Source: an uncultured Lachnospiraceae bacterium
Lineage (GTDB): Bacteria > Bacillota > Clostridia > Lachnospirales > Lachnospiraceae
DNA: 64,000 nt
Assembly (NCBI GenBank): GCA_900548905.1
Contig: URMK01000003.1
Coordinates: 1-64,000, forward strand
Direction of reading: 5' to 3'
In this document: one piece after another, positions 62,028 through 64,000 of the stretch
How positions within the stretch are numbered: the first letter of the stretch is position 1
Layout of the letters: the number at the start of each line of letters is the position of its first letter
The notes under the pieces: generated by a model
The model's input: only the letters and a program-made list of their open reading frames with translations
What the model was told of the DNA's origin: nothing
Database searches by the model: none
Translations under genes and position numbers: made by a program

Positions 62028-64000
62028 GCGCCGGCCACCTCGTCGGGCCGGGTCGTCATAATCTTGTACAAGGTGGTGTCCTTCGGGAAATGGTCAATGA
62101 AAGGAATAATCACATTGCCGAAGAACAAAAGTCCCTCGCCGGGGCCGCTGTGGGTGACGTAGGATAGCTGGTGCGGGCTGATGCCCAACTGCTTCGCCAG
62201 GATTTGCCTGTCGCCCTGGGCCTGATTGAGCATGTAAATAAAATCGCTGTTTTCAAAGATATTTTCGATCTCTCTGGATGCCAGCAAGTCCTTGACATTC
62301 TGGGTCAAGCCGCTGGGAATACCGCCCCATTTGCGAAACCTTTTCCAGATTTCTACTGAAAAAGCTCCCGTTTGGCCCTTCAAAAGCAGGTGAAATTCGT
62401 CGATATAGAACCACGTTGTTTTGTGCTTCGCGCGGTTGGCGGTGACACGGTTCCATACACAGTCCTGCATAATCAGCAGGCCGATTTCTTTGAGCGCCTT
62501 GCCCAAGGATTTCAACTGAAAGCACAGTACCCGGTGGCCGTCCATGTTGATGTTCGAGCGGTGATTAAACACATTGAGGCTGCCGTTGACATAGATTTCC
62601 AGCGCCGTAGCGATGTTTTGCGCCTCCGGCTCACTCTGTCCCCGCAGCAGTTCGTACAGGTCGCCCAAAATCGGCATGTTCTCCGGGCACGGGTTTTGCA
62701 AGTAGTCCCGGTAGACCAGGCGGGTGCAACGGTCAATGATGGTCTTTTCCACCGGGGACAGCCCTTCCTTGCCGCCGATGATTAGGTCACACAAGGAGAG
62801 GATAAAATCGCTTTTGAGGGTGACGGGGTTTTCGTCGTCGGAGTAGTCGAGGTTGATGTCCAGGGGGTTGATATAGTTGGTGGAGTTGGGGGAAATGTCG
62901 ATGACCTGCCCCTTGGCGCCGAAGCGTTCCACCAGCGCGCCGTACTCGTTTTCCGGGTCTGCTATGATAATATCGTCGTCGGTGAGCAGAAACACATTCA
63001 CGATTTCCCGCTTTGCCGAAAATGATTTGCCGCTGTTGTGGACGATCAGGCCGTTCTCCAGCAGGAAATTCATGTGCCAGGGCACAGTCAGGTCGTATAC
63101 CGGCACTTTTTCTGGCAGGGTCAGCACCGACACGCGGACGGCCACATGGCCGCCGCTCAAACGCTGTCCTTCCTTAATGTCCACCGCTTCAATGTACCGC
63201 CCATCGGCATCCATAATCAAATGACTGCTGGTACAGCGGAAGGCTGCGCCGTCCTCCAACGTGATCTGTTTGAGTACATTGGCGTATTTCTCGATGCGGA
63301 TGTCCCTGGCCTTGGCGGTCACGATCTTGCCGGTTTCCTCGTCGTAGGCTTTGATTTCGATTTCCTCCACACCGCTGCTCACCAACTCCTCGAAGGAAGC
63401 GGCGGAGCCGTCCGCCAGCATAATCCGGGTATCGCCCGCGAAACAGCCGGGGGTGCCCAGGAAAAGCCCATTCGGGTTTTTCAGCTTCTTGCGGTTTGCC
63501 ATAATCAGGTTGTTGGACAGGGCGTTGAGGCCGTAGTACAGCGCCGGGCCGTCCTGGAACAATTCGCAGGTGGTGAAGGGAACAAAGATGGCCGTGCTGG
63601 AGGTCGTGAGGCCCCGCTGTATCTCAATCTGATTGTGACCCAGCGCCAGGGAGGACATAAGGCCCTGCTCCTGCTGGTAATCCAGCCTTTTAATCGCACA
63701 GTTATATTTCTGCGCGATGCCGGAGGCGGCGAAGAGGTCGGTAAACAGCTTTTGACGCTTGGGGGCGATGTTTTTAATCAGCACCGTCACCAGAAACATC
63801 CGCTCATTGCGGGATTGCAGGTCTTGCAAGAGGTTCTTGGCTTCCTCCCCATAGGTGGCAAGGTCGGTGGGTATGATGTCCATGTCATACCCGGCGCGCA
63901 CAGCCTTCTTTTGTTCCTCAATCGTCATCTTCTGAAGGTCGCTCATTTTCCGCTTGATATTGCGGATGGCCTGCGCCTGGTCGATGGACTGGATGTGCAG
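62024..64000 (-). CDS. VirB4/TraE-type conjugation ATPase with mini-intein (partial)
   Basis: The visible 658 codons are the C-terminal part of a type IV secretion ATPase; the frame stays open to the window edge, 18 codons past an internal Met at 63946. VirB4 features are the FVPFTTCELFQDGPALYYGL region, Walker A (GTPG ... SGKSFSAKREI), Walker B-type (TTWFYIDEFHLLLKG) and the late SREIENIFENSDFIYMLNQA. A 137-residue intein (63035-63445) splits Walker A between Gly and Ser. It energises DNA and protein transfer. Without splicing the P-loop is broken, so activity should need splicing. The join after excision reads GTPG/SGKS. Confidence 0.93.
   Translation of the reverse strand: MHIQSIDQAQAIRNIKRKMSDLQKMTIEEQKKAVRAGYDMDIIPTDLATYGEEAKNLLQDLQSRNERMFLVTVLIKNIAPKRQKLFTDLFAASGIAQKYNCAIKRLDYQQEQGLMSSLALGHNQIEIQRGLTTSSTAIFVPFTTCELFQDGPALYYGLNALSNNLIMANRKKLKNPNGLFLGTPGCFAGDTRIMLADGSAASFEELVSSGVEEIEIKAYDEETGKIVTAKARDIRIEKYANVLKQITLEDGAAFRCTSSHLIMDADGRYIEAVDIKEGQRLSGGHVAVRVSVLTLPEKVPVYDLTVPWHMNFLLENGLIVHNSGKSFSAKREIVNVFLLTDDDIIIADPENEYGALVERFGAKGQVIDISPNSTNYINPLDINLDYSDDENPVTLKSDFILSLCDLIIGGKEGLSPVEKTIIDRCTRLVYRDYLQNPCPENMPILGDLYELLRGQSEPEAQNIATALEIYVNGSLNVFNHRSNINMDGHRVLCFQLKSLGKALKEIGLLIMQDCVWNRVTANRAKHKTTWFYIDEFHLLLKGQTGAFSVEIWKRFRKWGGIPSGLTQNVKDLLASREIENIFENSDFIYMLNQAQGDRQILAKQLGISPHQLSYVTHSGPGEGLLFFGNVIIPFIDHFPKDTTLYKIMTTRPDEVAGA
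63035..63445 (-). other. Mini-intein inside the VirB4 Walker A motif
   Basis: A 137-residue HINT element. Block A is CFAGDTRIMLADG (Cys1), block B has T-x-x-H in RCTSSHLIM, block F is PVYDLTVPWHMNFLLENGL, block G ends VHN (His-Asn), and the +1 residue is Ser. No endonuclease domain is present, so it cannot home by itself. Removal restores GTPGSGKS. Splicing chemistry residues are all present. Confidence 0.9.

Overview
The window looks like the chromosome of a Lachnospiraceae-type Firmicute carrying one end of a large integrative and conjugative element (ICE) of the Tn1549/CTn type. The 16S fragment and the order dnaX-ybaB-recR, with CvpA/DUF5711 and sugar ABC genes, fit the human-gut Clostridium cluster XIVa. 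From memory the 16S fragment reads most like Eisenbergiella, but no alignment was run.

Chromosomal part (1-22.5 kb, moderate GC). It holds the 5' end of an rRNA operon with its promoter, a CvpA/DUF5711 pair, a LysM protein, galactose mutarotase, the recR-ybaB-dnaX cluster and 6-phosphofructokinase. A sugar-use locus follows: GH42 beta-galactosidase, esterase, two ABC permeases and a binding lipoprotein. Next to it lie a second binding lipoprotein, a response regulator and a histidine kinase, probably a three-component sensor for that transporter. A LysR regulator is divergent from a cation/proton antiporter. The chromosome side ends with a broken tRNA-Ser 5' half and an intact tRNA-Ser(CGA).

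ICE part (from about 22.56 kb past 64 kb, clearly GC-richer, nearly all on the minus strand). The integrase sits against the tRNA 3' end, the likely attL; the other end is not in the window. Next come an excisionase and a small sigma factor whose ribosome-binding site is buried in a hairpin. A cargo block follows: atypical response regulator, sortase, 1703-residue leucine-rich surface protein, a histidine-less kinase fragment, a full kinase, a response regulator and an XRE regulator. The mobilisation block has relaxase, CD1845-type membrane protein and MobC. An accessory block of seven otherwise unrelated proteins, including an ArdA-like/DUF3849 fusion and a DUF3560 protein, shares a C-terminal tag; radical-SAM, zinc-ribbon and topoisomerase III genes lie among or beside them. 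Then come a sigma-like HTH, a SLOG protein, an XRE regulator and an AAA ATPase. The conjugation block has an adhesin fused to its own sortase, DUF4366, DUF4315, an NlpC/P60-M23 hydrolase, a PAPS-reductase-like protein and a VirB4 ATPase interrupted by a mini-intein in its Walker A loop.

The strongest leads are the VirB4 intein, the C-terminal tag shared by seven proteins (possibly a type IV secretion signal), the adhesin-sortase fusion, a promoter-driven solitary CRISPR-like repeat, the histidine-less kinase decoy, and the RNA hairpin over the sigma-factor start with a complementary 16-mer near the excisionase gene. All functions are inferred by reading; no database search was run.
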